NCBI GenBank assembly: GCA_002077045.2
Contig: KZ111180.1
Coordinates: 7,477 to 71,476, forward strand
Direction of reading: 5' to 3'
From: Rachicladosporium sp. CCFEE 5018
Lineage: Eukaryota > Ascomycota > Dothideomycetes > Cladosporiales > Cladosporiaceae
Length of the DNA: 64,000 nucleotides
Numbering within the stretch: the first letter of the stretch is position 1; every line of letters begins with the position of its first letter. The notes below the pieces were generated by a model, which saw only the letters and a program-made list of their open reading frames with translations, had not been told where the DNA came from and made no database searches. The position numbers were made by a program, and so were the translations under genes. This document shows, piece by piece, positions 41,415 to 52,396 of this stretch.

Positions 41415-43712
41415 TCACCTAAAGTTACCAGGCAGAGTGAAGCCAAAGCCGGGCACAGCAGGGGGCGTAGCCACTGCAACAGGCGTCAACGGCTCCGGCC
41501 GCACGAAACCCTGAGGTGCTGTTCCGCCTCCATAACCTCCCACATCATCCCTCGAGTGATGCCCATGCCTGCCCCGCTTTCCACCTCCCCCGTGCTGCCT
41601 GTTATCCTGCCTCTTAGGCTGCTGCTGCTGCTGCTGCTGCTGAAATTGCTGCACAGGCGCCTGTTGCTGCTGCTGCTGTTGGTGCTGATGGTGGACTTGT
41701 CCTTTCTCCTGTTCCCCCGGCCCTACCCGTCTACTCATCGCCTTACTGCTCACGCCCGCACCGATCTCAATATCAGGCTCTTCGAGCACCATACCAGCTA
41801 CCAGCTCCTGGCCTCCTGTGCCGCCGTAGGGGGCTGTCTTGATCCACTTCATATCCGCATCCGTCAAGCGCTGAATGGGGATGACGCTCTCGCCGCGAGT
41901 GTAGTCGAAGCATTCTCTCGGCCCGAAACCAACACCCCACTTGACTTGCCTCGCGATGCCCATAGTCTCGCGATCGTTGGCAGATTGCAGTGCGTCGACG
42001 CCAGCTTTGGCAGCGAGCGTGTAGTCTCGAGTCGTCATCTTCACGAAAGCGTGGCGCTTCTCGCGATTTGGAATGCAGGAAGCGACCTGACCGAAGCGCC
42101 CGAATAGCTCGGCGATCTCAGTCTGCGAGCCATTCGCCCCGCCGACGAACAGCGTGCGAGATAGCACGCGGATGCTGTCGGAGGGAAGAGAGGGGTCGAA
42201 TTGGACGAACTTCTGACCCGACGGCGGCGGAGGCTGGAAGGACGGAGGGAGTGGGCTTGCTCGTAGAGGAGAGCGTTGTCGATAGCGTTGCTTGTTGTTG
42301 CCGTTGCGACCGTTCCGCTGATCGTCTACTGGGCCTTGGTAGGCATTGTAGACTGGGCTACCTCTGCCGTTGTTGTTGTTATTATTGTTGCCGCCACGGG
42401 TTGGACTCCTGCTCCTGCCTCGAGACGTGCCGTTGCCGTTGTAACCATTGTACTGCCCAGACTGCTGTGGCGGACTACTCTGCTCGTCCAATGCTTGTAT
42501 GACCGGACCCCATTGGTCCATCGGGACTCCCTCCTTCTGTAGCTCTTGTAGCAAATTCAGCGCCCTGATTAGCTTTTGCTGGTCGTTGACGATATTCGGT
42601 GGAAGGACCCCACGTAGCGACGCCAGTGGATCTGCTGGCGCGGGCGCTTGCTGTGGAGGCGGCGGTGCTAGAGCGTACTGTTGAGGTACTGAGGGTGGAG
42701 GAGGAAGGAACGCCGGAAATCCTGGTGGTGGCTGAAAGCCTGGTGGCATGAACGGAGGCGGCTGGAATTGTGTCGGCGGAGGTGGATAGCTTGGCTGTTG
42801 CTGCGGCGGCGCAGCAGGTTGAGAAAAGCCGTTTGCGGAGCCAAGCATGGCAGCGAAGTTAGGAGGGAGCTGGCCCGGTTGGACAGCCGGCGGTGCAGCG
42901 GGCTGAGCAGCAGGCTGCTGTTGTGGAGGCGGTGCGGCCATACGAAGCGCTGCCAGGATGCTATTGACATCTTGGGATGGCGGAGCAGGGGCTGGCGCAT
43001 GCTGTAATGGAGGTGCATGTTGCATAGTCGAAGCGGGTACCTGCGGTGCACTACTCGACGCAGGCTTCTGAACACTATCGCCTCTGCGTACGAGCAATCC
43101 CTGATCATACAGATGCTGCGGCGGGTAGCCAACTGGCGTGTGGGTAGGTCTCGTGGGGACGGGTGCAATCGACTTCTCACCAACAGGCTTCTTCGCCGCC
43201 TGTGGTGGCGCTGGAGCAGCACCAGCGCCGTTCACATGGGCGGCAGGTGTACTGACCTTCCTCTTCGAGTCTTCGAGCAGCGCAGCAGGGAATGTACCAG
43301 CACGCTCCCAGATGGCAAGTATGTTCTCCAACTTGGGCTTCTGGTCTGCGGGCAGGTCCTTGAGCAGGTCGTCGATCAGAGCAGGCATGAGCTCTGTCAC
43401 ACGCTTGATGGCAGCAGGATATGTGCCTGCCTCGCCCCTACCCTCGATGTGGATATCCAAACCTGTCTTCTTCGCACCATCGATCCATTGGCGGATGATA
43501 CTGTCTATGACATACAGAACACCGAGCTTATGTGTGGCCGGAGCCTTCTTAAGAGCACGGTACAGTGACTGAGTGATCTGCTGTTCATGCTGAATATTGT
43601 TCACGGCGATCTTGGTCAACGAGCCAATCTTGGCCTTACTCGCGCCAGGCGCTTTTTGTGTGTTGAGAGACGCGAGCAACGGCTCCAGTTCACTCAGCGG
43701 CGGGGTGGCCAT
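41415..43712 (-). CDS. Seb1/Nrd1-like RNA polymerase II CTD-interacting, RNA-binding protein
   Basis: A single exon of 765 residues. An N-terminal CTD-interaction domain (1-140: SLYRALKKAPATHKLGVLYVIDSIIRQ) binds phosphorylated Pol II tail. A long Pro/Gln-rich disordered region follows (150-490), then an RRM (about 505-585: SRTLFVGGANGSQTEIAELF, later HAFVKM) with the Nrd1/Seb1-specific extension GFGPRECFDYTRGESVIPI. The C-terminus has poly-Gln and Gly/His-rich stretches. In yeasts this family couples Pol II to 3'-end formation, termination of non-coding RNA and heterochromatin. It is convergent with LYS4. The orthologue is more like fission yeast Seb1 in domain spacing, but this was not tested. 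Confidence 0.88.
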   Translation of the reverse strand: MATPPLSELEPLLASLNTQKAPGASKAKIGSLTKIAVNNIQHEQQITQSLYRALKKAPATHKLGVLYVIDSIIRQWIDGAKKTGLDIHIEGRGEAGTYPAAIKRVTELMPALIDDLLKDLPADQKPKLENILAIWERAGTFPAALLEDSKRKVSTPAAHVNGAGAAPAPPQAAKKPVGEKSIAPVPTRPTHTPVGYPPQHLYDQGLLVRRGDSVQKPASSSAPQVPASTMQHAPPLQHAPAPAPPSQDVNSILAALRMAAPPPQQQPAAQPAAPPAVQPGQLPPNFAAMLGSANGFSQPAAPPQQQPSYPPPPTQFQPPPFMPPGFQPPPGFPAFLPPPPSVPQQYALAPPPPQQAPAPADPLASLRGVLPPNIVNDQQKLIRALNLLQELQKEGVPMDQWGPVIQALDEQSSPPQQSGQYNGYNGNGTSRGRSRSPTRGGNNNNNNNGRGSPVYNAYQGPVDDQRNGRNGNNKQRYRQRSPLRASPLPPSFQPPPPSGQKFVQFDPSLPSDSIRVLSRTLFVGGANGSQTEIAELFGRFGQVASCIPNREKRHAFVKMTTRDYTLAAKAGVDALQSANDRETMGIARQVKWGVGFGPRECFDYTRGESVIPIQRLTDADMKWIKTAPYGGTGGQELVAGMVLEEPDIEIGAGVSSKAMSRRVGPGEQEKGQVHHQHQQQQQQQAPVQQFQQQQQQQQPKRQDNRQHGGGGKRGRHGHHSRDDVGGYGGGTAPQGFVRPEPLTPVAVATPPAVPGFGFTLPGNFR
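41619..41690 (-). repeat. CAG/CTG trinucleotide tracts encoding poly-Gln in the Seb1-like protein
   Basis: Two runs of CTG on the plus strand (CAG on the coding strand), broken by CAACAGGCGCC-type codons, encode two runs of Gln near the C-terminus. They are likely to be length-variable between strains. Confidence 0.7.
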
Positions 43713-44650
43713 GACTGCAGACTACAAGCCTAGAGTGTTGTACCTTCTACTGTGTACTGCGGATGCTGTCAGGGCACTAGACCTGGGCCAGTGGAATGTC
43801 ACGCTAAGTGAGTTCTACAACACAGGTCTCTGTCAGCAGTGCTCTGCTGGGTTTGGCTTGGCGACACTAAATCAGGTGCTGATTCCTACGCGATCGAGTG
43901 ATGTGCGTGATTGAGTACGAGCCTACTGTCGCAGTGCAAGTGACTGTCAAGGATGGCGTGCTGTCGGGTGAAGAGGCCTAGGAGGCGTCGCAGTTCCTTC
44001 GGCGACAGGCCTGGAGTGTCGGAGGTCGCGAGTGGGCCACAGCAGCGGGGACGGACTGTCTCGATACGTGCGTGATATGCTGGTTTACGGATTCCGGAGG
44101 ATGCGCAGTGATGGTTGCGGGTGATAAAGATGAAAGAATAGCAACGACGTGGTGGCTGCTGTCAGCACAAGGAGCAAATACCAAGCGGCTGGAGTCGGCC
44201 CGGGCGTGGAAGCGGAAAGCACGTGCGGCTCAATAATGCCGAGACATATGGATGCACAAGAATAAACTGTGCATGCACAGCGTAACTCAGTAGATCATGT
44301 ACGGACAAGCCAACACATAGAGCGTGACCATGAAGCTCTCGACGGCAGTAATGGGTCTTCTGGTATTGCAACAGCAGTAAGTACAAAACCCGCGACCTTC
44401 AAATGCACACTATCGGAATCCGCATTCGCCGACCACTCCCGAGAAGTCTCCCACACCCCTGTCACTGCATGCACAGACGTCAACAGCTCCTCCGCTGAAC
44501 TCTACCAAGCGGAGCTGTGCTTTTTTGCCCTTGCGCATCCGATCCCAAACATATCTCGAGCACTACCGCAACATACACGCCACTTCTCCGGCCTTCCGTA
44601 CAGCGTTCTTACTTTCTTATCACTGTCTCGGTAGCACCTCACAATTCACA
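43713..44650. promoter_or_regulatory. Divergent promoter region between seb1 and citrate synthase
   Basis: 938 bases with no supported gene. The region just upstream of the citrate synthase ATG is C/T- and A-rich. No canonical TATA box was recognised. Confidence 0.45.
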
Positions 44651-46158
44651 ATGGCCGCTTCCAGCATCTCACGTGGTGCGCTGCGCCGCGCAATGGCTAC
44701 CCAGCCCAGCTCCCTATCGCAAAGACTTGCATTCGCTGGCGCACGAGGATACGCTGGCAAGAGCGCGGTAAGTACCCGAGCTTTCACTCGAGTCCAAGAC
44801 GCCATTGGCGACGCGACCCTTTCGAGCAGCGCTAATCAGTACTTCTCCAACAGACTCTCAAGGAGACCTTTGCCGCCAGCCTGCCAGAGAAGATCGAGCA
44901 GATCAAGAAGCTCAAGAAAGACTATGGCAGCAAGGTCATTGGCGAGGTCACGCTCGACCAAGTATACGGTGGTGCACGCGGTATCAAGTCGCTAGTCTGG
45001 GAGGGCTCAGTTCTCGACTCAGAGGAGGGTATCCGCTTCCGCGGCCGGACCATCCCAGAATGCCAGGAGCAGCTCCCCAAGGCTCCAGGCGGCAACGAGC
45101 CTCTCCCAGAAGGTCTCTTCTGGCTCCTCCTCACCGGCGAGGTCCCATCCGAGCAGCAAGTCCGCGACTTGTCCGCCGAGTGGGCCGCTCGCAGCGACTT
45201 GCCCAGCTTCGTCACTGAACTCATCGACCGTTGCCCAAGCGACCTCCACCCAATGGCGCAGTTCTCCATCGCGGTCACAGCTCTCGAGCATGAGTCTAGC
45301 TTCGCCAAGGCATACGCCAAGGGCATGAAGAAGGCCGAGTACTGGGAGCACACATTCGAGGACAGCATGGACCTGATCGCCAAGCTGCCCAACATCGCCG
45401 CGCGCATCTACCGCAATGTCTACAAAGACGGCAAAGTCCCCGCCACGCAGAAGGACAAAGACTACTCCTACAACATGGCCAACCAGCTCGGCTTCGCCGA
45501 CAACGCCGACTTCGTTGAGCTCATGCGTCTCTACCTGACCATTCACACCGACCACGAGGGCGGCAACGTCAGCGCCCACACCACCCATCTCGTCGGCTCA
45601 GCCCTCTCCTCCGCCTACCTCTCCCTCGCCGCCGGCCTGAACGGTCTCGCCGGCCCGCTCCACGGCCTCGCTAACCAGGAAGTCCTCAAATGGCTGCAAG
45701 AGATGAAGAACACCGTTGGCTCCGACCTGAGCGACGCGAACATTACGAAATACCTCTGGGACACTCTGAAATCTGGCCGCGTCGTGCCCGGCTACGGCCA
45801 CGCCGTGCTCCGCAAGACCGACCCGCGCTACGTCTCCCAGCGCGAGTTCGCGCTCAAACACCTCCCCGACGACCCATTGTTCAAGCTCGTGTCGCAGGTC
45901 TACAAGATCGCTCCCGGAGTTTTGACCGAGCACGGCAAGACGAAGAACCCGTACCCGAATGTTGATGCGCACAGCGGTGTGTTGCTGCAGTACTATGGGC
46001 TTACGGAGCAGAACTTCTACACTGTGCTGTTTGGTGTTAGCCGAGCGCTTGGTGTGCTGCCGCAGCTCATCATCGATCGCGCTGTGGGTGCGCCGATTGA
46101 GAGGCCTAAGTCTTTCTCGACTGAGGCGTGGGCTAAGCTTGTGGGTGCTAAGCTTTGA
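44651..46158 (+). CDS. CIT1: Citrate synthase, mitochondrial
   Basis: Exons 44651-44767 and 44854-46158 encode 473 residues. The 86-nt intron (GTAAGT, CAACAG) falls right after the presequence ([20 protein letters not shown] ... GKSA), a position common in fungal citrate synthase genes. Catalytic residues are visible: His in [10 protein letters not shown] (about 309), His in [15 protein letters not shown] (about 352) and Asp in [14 protein letters not shown] (about 408). The enzyme condenses oxaloacetate and acetyl-CoA in the TCA cycle. The C-terminal AKL-like end (GAKL) resembles a peroxisomal PTS1, but the cleavable N-terminus argues for mitochondria; dual targeting is possible. YHM2 follows in the same direction. 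Confidence 0.96.
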
Positions 46159-47013
46159 AGTTCACGGAGGGACGAGAGCAGTACGACGGAGGCGAGCGAG
46201 CGGATAAAGCGCGCGCTGGCTTTACTGGGAGGTGATGGGGGAGGAAAGGAGACTGATCGATGAGACGACGGGAGGTGATAGGGCAAGTCGAGTTTGTGGC
46301 AAGCGTGCAGGCACTTTCTGGGCGTTTGTATGTATTACTGTGTTTCTGCACATTACCTGTAATACTGGCAAGGCGTATAGATGCTTGACTCTTCGCTCGT
46401 CTGCTCTGTCCAAATTCTACCTATATGCAGTCTGTTTATCTGAGAAGAACAGTCAGCGCCAGCATCGGACTCCGGCGCGGCTGAAATACGACGGATTATC
46501 GTGGGATTTGTTGAGCCTCACTTGCACAGTGGCTTTGCGTGTATCTGTGCTCAACGGGTGAAGCCAGAATTAGCTTTTCGGGTGAGCTGTAGATGGGGTC
46601 CATCAAGGTCAGGGCAACTATTTGTCGAGGCTGATCAATGACTGTGATATGGGCCGTGGGCGAAGATAGTGCGCGTTGTAGTACTTGAGATCGTAAGAGG
46701 GAGCTTCGGAGAGAGTGCTGCTAGACTTGACCAAATCCCGTCTTATCTTTTGCTATCAGTGCCTGACTGCCGCCGAGGATATTCGTTGACACCCCTGTAA
46801 CTTTCCTCCCCCTGCACGGACTCCCCCAGCTCTCACCGCGGCCTGAACAGCCCCGGACTTTATACACTCCAGCTATCTTTCCACGAAACAAGCAACGTGA
46901 CCACCTCCCCCTACTCACTTCACCTCTCCACTCCACCCCCTCCTCCACCCAAGGCAACGAAGCCGCCCTCCTGCCTCGGTCCGGCCAACACTCCCCAACA
47001 ACACCAGCACACG
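46159..47013. promoter_or_regulatory. Intergenic: CIT1 3' end and YHM2 promoter with pyrimidine-rich leader
   Basis: 855 bases. A TTTATA box-like sequence lies near 46859 and a C/T-rich tract at about 46900-46950 precedes the YHM2 ATG. Such tracts mark transcription start regions of strongly expressed fungal genes. No ORF is supported. Confidence 0.5.
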
Positions 47014-48129
47014 ATGTCCGCCGCTATCGCATCCCCCGGCAAACTGGAGAAGAAGCCAGTCAAGTTCAGTAACTTGCTACTTGGCGCTGGGCTGAATATG
47101 TTCGAGGTCACGACGCTGGGGCAGCCGTTGGAGGTCATGAAGACTACTATGGCTGCAAATCGGAAGGGAGGCATGGGGACTGCGATTGGGACGATTTGGT
47201 CTAGGGGAGGGGCGCTGGGGTGTAAGTTGTTGATCTATCATATTGCAGCGTAGTCGAGCCCGGGAAACGGCATCGCGAGAGCAAGAGTGGATATAGGTAG
47301 AGCACAGCAAACTAACCCAACATCTCCCACACAGTCTACCAAGGTCTCATACCCTGGGCCTGGATCGAAGCCTCCACCAAAGGCGCCGTCCTCCTCTTCG
47401 TCGCCAGCGAAGCCGAATTCTACGCCAAATCCTTCGGCGCTAACAATTTCGGCGCCGGCATCTTGGGTGGCATGGCAGGTGGTCTAGCGCAGGCTTACGC
47501 TACCATGGGGTTCTGCACTTGCATGAAGACTGTCGAGATGACGAAGCACAAGGTCGCAGCAACGGGCGCAAAGGTACCCGGCACGATGGCGACGTTCATG
47601 GACATCTACCGACGGGAGGGGATTGTGGGTATCAATAAGGGTGTGAACGCTGTGGCTGTGAGGCAGGTGACGAATTGGGGGAGTAGATTCGGGTTGAGTC
47701 GTGTTGCGTAAGTTTCCTCCCACGATGGCTATCTGGTTGTGGCAGAGCAGTCGGACTGACAGAACCCACAGCGAAAACGGCATCCGCAAATTCACCAACA
47801 AAGAAGACCTCTCCCAACGCCTCACCGTCCCCGAGAAAATCCTCGCCTCAGCCCTCGGCGGCGGCCTCAGCGCCTGGAACCAGCCCATCGAAGTCGTACG
47901 CGTGGAGATGCAGTCCAAGAAAGAGGACCCCAACCGCCCCAAGAAAATGACCGTTGGAAACACGTTCCGCTATATTTACGGCCAGAACGGCATCAAGGGC
48001 TTGTACAGGGGTGTGGCGCCGCGGATTGGGCTTGGAGTGTGGCAGACGGTGTGTATGGTTGCGCTTGGGGATGTGGCGAAGGAGGCGGTGGAGAAGTTGA
48101 CGGGGGATGTGGTTACTGCTAAGCATTAG
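47014..48129 (+). CDS. YHM2: Mitochondrial citrate/2-oxoglutarate carrier (Yhm2 type)
   Basis: Exons 47014-47221, 47335-47707 and 47772-48129 encode 312 residues. It is a six-helix mitochondrial carrier family protein with three repeats, but its PX(D/E)XX(K/R) signatures are atypical, as in Yhm2. Recognition rests on long diagnostic stretches: [80 protein letters not shown], and the C-terminal AKH. Yhm2 exchanges mitochondrial citrate for cytosolic 2-oxoglutarate, feeding a NADPH redox shuttle and cytosolic acetyl-CoA. It sits directly downstream of citrate synthase, whose product it exports. Confidence 0.94.
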
Positions 48130-49547
48130 CGAGGTGTTGGGGAATTGTTACATCTACATGTAGTGGGCGCGAGTGAGCATAGCGCGCAAGACTTGCGGCG
48201 TTAGGACGGGCTGATCTGGGTGTTCATAGTATTCTACAGATGGATGATAGACTTGGAACGGATACACTGAGATGATTGAGTCGTGGAATCCGTGAGCACA
48301 ATCTTCTATATCCCTTTTTGCAGCCATCACGGGAAATCGTCCCGCAACGCCTCGTCTCTCACGCGATGAAAAGACTTTACTGAGCTACTTTGCCGCCTCT
48401 CCATCACGTCTGCGAATCCGCTATTCGCAGTGAGAGCTGCAGACTTCGGCTTCACAATCGATCAATGAATCAGGGTTGCTGCTACCAGCCTGGCCTCTCT
48501 CACTGATTCGCGTTCGGTCCTTGAGCACTCATAGGCGAGACTACGAGAGTAGCTGGTCAGCTGGGGTTTGCAAGAAGAGACGGCCGCGTTCGGACAGCGT
48601 GGCGACCGCCGTCGTGTCCGCTGGTTCCAGCCAAGGCTGAGGAATTATCGATAATGATGCGATTTCCTTGTGGTCTGGGTCGATGTGACAACCTAAGTAT
48701 TGCCAGGCAAGCCAGGCTGCCTAGAGGGACGACCTTGTGCTCTCAGGCTAGATCTCCTGAAGTAGAGGAGAAACCATGGCACTGGTCGTTGAGCAAAACT
48801 GGCGAGGAAAATGTGCTGTCAATGCGATGTACAGTCGTCAGTCGAGAGGTTCTCGTTGCTGACGGAGATTTTGCTGAGGAGCTGCTCGAGCATGGCGGTG
48901 CTCGGCTTGCTCTCAGATTTGATCTGAGGCGCCGAGTGAGCGTCGCCGACTTCGAGCGATGGCGCCATAGTGTACTCAGATACGAGTGGGATACCGAGCA
49001 GTGGTGACACTGGCGTGCTCGAGAGCAAGAGTGGTCTTGTCAGTGGACTCGTAAGTGCGGTGGCCACGGTACGAAAGCGGACTGGAAGGGAACGGGTGCT
49101 TATACGAATTTCATGGAGAATGAGAAGACTGTCTTGGATTTTGAGTGGCTGCACGAGACATAAGCATTGCGACCGCTGACCTCTCCATAGCGATCAGACC
49201 GTGCTTGCGGTTATGACAGGCGTGTCGCAGCAGCATTATGCGAATCACGGTCACAACGAGAACTTGCTAAAGATGCGATGCCGAGCTAGTGTGAAGACGA
49301 CGGTTGATTCAAGAACGTAGGGGCGATGACACGAAGGGAAGGCGGAACGTTAAAGTAGTTTGAATCATTTCCATTTGCTGCAGCCAGAAAGCTCTACATT
49401 ACATATGGAGTGAGAAAGGCAGGACGCTTTTCCATCGCCGATCATCATTCATCTCAATAAGCAAACACCCAACCCGTGGTCTACCAAAACGCCTAGCTGA
49501 TGCAAGCAAGTGACCTTGAAGTCATATCGCAACCAAGCTCAAGGCAT
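48130..49547. other. Intergenic between convergent YHM2 and hsp70
   Basis: 1.4 kb. A 10-bp palindrome CTACATGTAG lies at 48154-48163, 25 bases past the YHM2 stop. A minus-strand frame at 48819-48965, starting MAPSLEVGDAHSAPQIKSES, looks somewhat protein-like but is only 48 codons, and no flanking exons were found. Nothing else is supported. Confidence 0.5.
48819..48965 (-). CDS. Possible small hypothetical protein (weak)
   Basis: An ATG-initiated frame of 48 residues (MAPSLEVGDAHSAPQ...LLSKISVSNENLSTDD). Composition is plausible for a small soluble protein. No family is recognised, no intron structure is evident, and there is no second copy to test conservation. It may well be chance. Confidence 0.2.
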   Translation of the reverse strand, partial: APSLEVGDAHSAPQIKSESKPSTAMLEQLLSKISVSNENLSTDDCTSH

Positions 49548-51503
49548 CTAGTCGACCTCCTCGACAGTTGGGCCATCGTCGCCACCAGCACCGCCAGCTG
49601 GGCCACCGGCACCGGGGAAGCCGCCTGGGCCACCTGGCATACCGCCGGGCATGCCACCACCCTCGCCGCCGCCGTAGAGCTTCATCATGATGGGGTTGGC
49701 GACACCCTCGAGCTCCTTCTGCTGCGACTCGTACTCGTCCTTGGTGGCGGTCTGGTTGTCGTCGATCCAAGCGACGGTCTCGTCGATCTTGGCCTTCAGC
49801 TTCTCCTTGTCGGCAGCGTCGAGCTTCTCCTCAGTCTTCGCGTCACCGAGGGTGTTCTTGAGCGAGTAGGCGTACGACTCGAGACCGTTCTTGGCCTGGA
49901 TGCGGCCAGCCTCAGCCTCATCCTCGTCCTTGTACTTCTCAGCCTCTGCCAACATGCGCTCGATGTCCTCCTTCGACAGACGGCCCTTGTCATTGGTGAT
50001 GACGATCTTGTTGGTCTTGCCGGTGCCCTTCTCGAGAGCGGAGACGTTAAGGATGCCGTTGGCATCGATGTCGAAGGTGACCTCGATTTGAGGGACACCG
50101 CGGGGCGCAGGTGGGACACCAGTGAGCTCGAACTTGCCGAGCATGTTATTGTCCTTCGTGCGAGCACGCTCACCCTCGAAGACTTGAATGAGCACACCGG
50201 GCTGGTTGTCGGAGAAGGTGGAGAAGACCTCGGACTTCTTGGTGGGGATGGTGGTGTTGCGCTTGATGAGAGGTGTCATCACACCACCAGCAGTCTCGAT
50301 ACCCATGGACAATGGCGCGACATCGAGGAGGAGGATCTCGTTGGTCGACTTGCTGGAGGTGTCACCAGAGAGGATGGCAGCCTGGACAGCAGCGCCGTAG
50401 GCCACAGCCTCATCGGGGTTGATAGACTTGTTGGGCTCCTTGCCGTTGAAGAAGTCGGAGACAAGCTTCTGCACCTTGGGGATACGGGTGGAGCCACCAA
50501 CGAGAACGATCTCGTGTACGGAGGACTTGTCGATCTTGGCGTCGCGGAGCACACGCTCCACGGGGTCCATGGTAGAGCGGAAGAGGTCCTGGCACAACTC
50601 CTCGAAGCGTGCCCGGGTGATGGAGGTGTAAAAGTCTACACCCTCGTAGAGAGAGTCAATTTCGATGGATGTCTGAGCGGAGCTGGACAATGTGCGCTTT
50701 GCCCGCTCGCAAGCTGTGCGGAGACGACGAAGAGCGCGCGGGTTGCTGGCCAGGTCCTTCTTGTTCTTGCGTTTGAACTCAGACATGAAGTGGTTGACGA
50801 GACGGTTGTCGAAGTCCTCACCACCCAAGTGGGTGTCACCAGCAGTCGACTTGACCTCGAAGATACCCTCCTCGATGGTGAGCAGCGACACATCGAAAGT
50901 GCCACCACCCAAGTCGAAGATGAGCACGTTGCGCTCGCCCTCAGTCTTCTTGTCGAGACCGTAGGCGATGGCAGCAGCAGTCGGCTCGTTGATGATGCGG
51001 AGGACGTTCAGTCCAGCGATGAGACCAGCGTCCTTGGTGGCTTGACGCTGGGAGTCGTTGAAGTATGCGGGCACAGTGACGACTGCGTTGTTGACAGTCT
51101 CACCGAGGTATGACTCTGCCGTCTCCCTCATCTTGGTCAAGATCATGGAAGAGATCTCCTCGGGTGTGAACTCCTTGGTCTCGCCCTTGAACTCGACCTG
51201 CACGACTGGCTTGCCGCCCTTGTCAATGACCTTGAATGGGAAATGCTTCATATCGGCCTGCACCTCAGCGTCGTTGAACTTGCGGCCAATGAGGCGCTTT
51301 GCGTCGAAGACTGTGTTGATGGGGTTCATGGCGACTTGGTTCTTCGCCGAGTCACCGATGAGGCGCTCGGTGTCTGTGAAGGCGACAAACGAGGGCGTTG
51401 TGCGGTTGCCCTGGTCGTTGGCGATGATCTCAATGCGGTCATCACGGAAGATGCCCACACAGGAGTAGGTGGTGCCCAAATCGATACCGATTGCGGGTGC
51501 CAT
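49548..51503 (-). CDS. Cytosolic Hsp70 chaperone (Ssa type)
   Basis: A single exon of 651 residues. The N-terminal ATPase domain has [38 protein letters not shown] and the [13 protein letters not shown] loop. The substrate-binding domain follows, then a helical lid and a [19 protein letters not shown] tail ending in EEVD. The EEVD end binds TPR co-chaperones and marks the cytosolic/nuclear form; there is no signal peptide or presequence. It folds client proteins and buffers heat stress in an ATP cycle with J-proteins. A perfect three-unit heat-shock element lies 190 bases upstream of the ATG. It is intronless, as is common for heat-induced genes. Confidence 0.97.
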   Translation of the reverse strand: MAPAIGIDLGTTYSCVGIFRDDRIEIIANDQGNRTTPSFVAFTDTERLIGDSAKNQVAMNPINTVFDAKRLIGRKFNDAEVQADMKHFPFKVIDKGGKPVVQVEFKGETKEFTPEEISSMILTKMRETAESYLGETVNNAVVTVPAYFNDSQRQATKDAGLIAGLNVLRIINEPTAAAIAYGLDKKTEGERNVLIFDLGGGTFDVSLLTIEEGIFEVKSTAGDTHLGGEDFDNRLVNHFMSEFKRKNKKDLASNPRALRRLRTACERAKRTLSSSAQTSIEIDSLYEGVDFYTSITRARFEELCQDLFRSTMDPVERVLRDAKIDKSSVHEIVLVGGSTRIPKVQKLVSDFFNGKEPNKSINPDEAVAYGAAVQAAILSGDTSSKSTNEILLLDVAPLSMGIETAGGVMTPLIKRNTTIPTKKSEVFSTFSDNQPGVLIQVFEGERARTKDNNMLGKFELTGVPPAPRGVPQIEVTFDIDANGILNVSALEKGTGKTNKIVITNDKGRLSKEDIERMLAEAEKYKDEDEAEAGRIQAKNGLESYAYSLKNTLGDAKTEEKLDAADKEKLKAKIDETVAWIDDNQTATKDEYESQQKELEGVANPIMMKLYGGGEGGGMPGGMPGGPGGFPGAGGPAGGAGGDDGPTVEEVD

Positions 51504-52396
51504 GTTGGGCGGATGTGTAGGATGTGTAGGTTTTGATGTGAAGGTTGATGTGGTATGTGGACTCAGCTGTGTGAGTATGAGTGGTGGTATGCAAGAGGGT
51601 TCTTGAAGAAGATGTGGTGTAGTTGAGTAATGTGGTTGAGAAGGAAATTGTTTTGTGCTGTTCTCTTATGAGCGGTGGCTGCGGACTTTTTTGGAAGCTT
51701 CCAGAAGATAGCTGCCTCTCGTCACTGCAGGAAACCGCCAGCACACTCTCGAACACTAGTCAATTTCTGCTGGCTTACGGCGTCGACCAATTGCTACACT
51801 GTGCCAGGTTTGTGTGAGTAGTCTATTTGCGTTCTTGTGCTCACTATACGCACCGTTATGCTGATGTTTGCACGATTCTTCGGAATATTTACCATGTGGA
51901 AAGTGACGTTGCCAGGTGGGGCGACTTTCTAGTTATCGATAACGCCTCAGGCATCAACTTGCTCTGAAGCATCTGTCTAACTTGCCTGCGCTCATGCCCT
52001 CTGCACCGCAAAAGTAAGCGTCCAGTGTCTCAGTCCGGCGAGAGTCCGATGAAATGCACATGCATTTCACATTGCCAGCATTAGGCCTCTCAGGGAAAGC
52101 CTGTGCTCGCGTATGCTGCTATGCTCTCGGCTGCCGCACTTTACAGTGCCGTGTCAAGCTCCGTTGAGACGAAAGGCTTTTCAATTACGATCGGAGTATC
52201 TCAATCGCGTATGTGTGCTAGACTACGAGGTGGAATCAGGCAACAAGTCAAGATATGGCAGCGGTCTATATGAGCTGTGCCATTGCACAGCTAGTCACCG
52301 TAGCAAGCACACCACATGAACCCCGGCCGAGACCCCAGCGATAGATCGCAACGATGCGATCGATGTAGTGACTGTAAGTAGAACAAAGACCTCACC
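51504..52396. promoter_or_regulatory. hsp70 promoter and spacer to the coiled-coil gene
   Basis: The region holds the heat-shock element at 51694-51706, a second two-unit match TTCTTGAA near 51600-51607, and an A/C-rich hsp70 leader. A 20-bp perfect palindrome, TGAAATGCACATGCATTTCA, lies at 52050-52069. No gene is supported. Confidence 0.55.
51694..51706. promoter_or_regulatory. Heat-shock element GAAGCTTCCAGAA
   Basis: Three alternating units GAA-nn-TTC-nn-GAA with exact spacing form the canonical binding site for a trimer of Hsf1. It lies about 190 bases upstream of the hsp70 start, the expected place for heat induction. Confidence 0.75.

Noticed and set aside
48130..49547. tRNA or other RNA gene in the long spacers
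   Set aside because: I scanned the larger spacers for A-box/B-box-like and cloverleaf patterns and found none; short stems alone are not enough.
49500..51113. Plus-strand open frame of 537 codons over hsp70
   Set aside because: It is antisense to a fully conserved Hsp70. Long antisense frames on hsp70 genes are a known by-product of their codon usage and have been misnamed as NAD-glutamate dehydrogenase in the past. No independent domain is visible.
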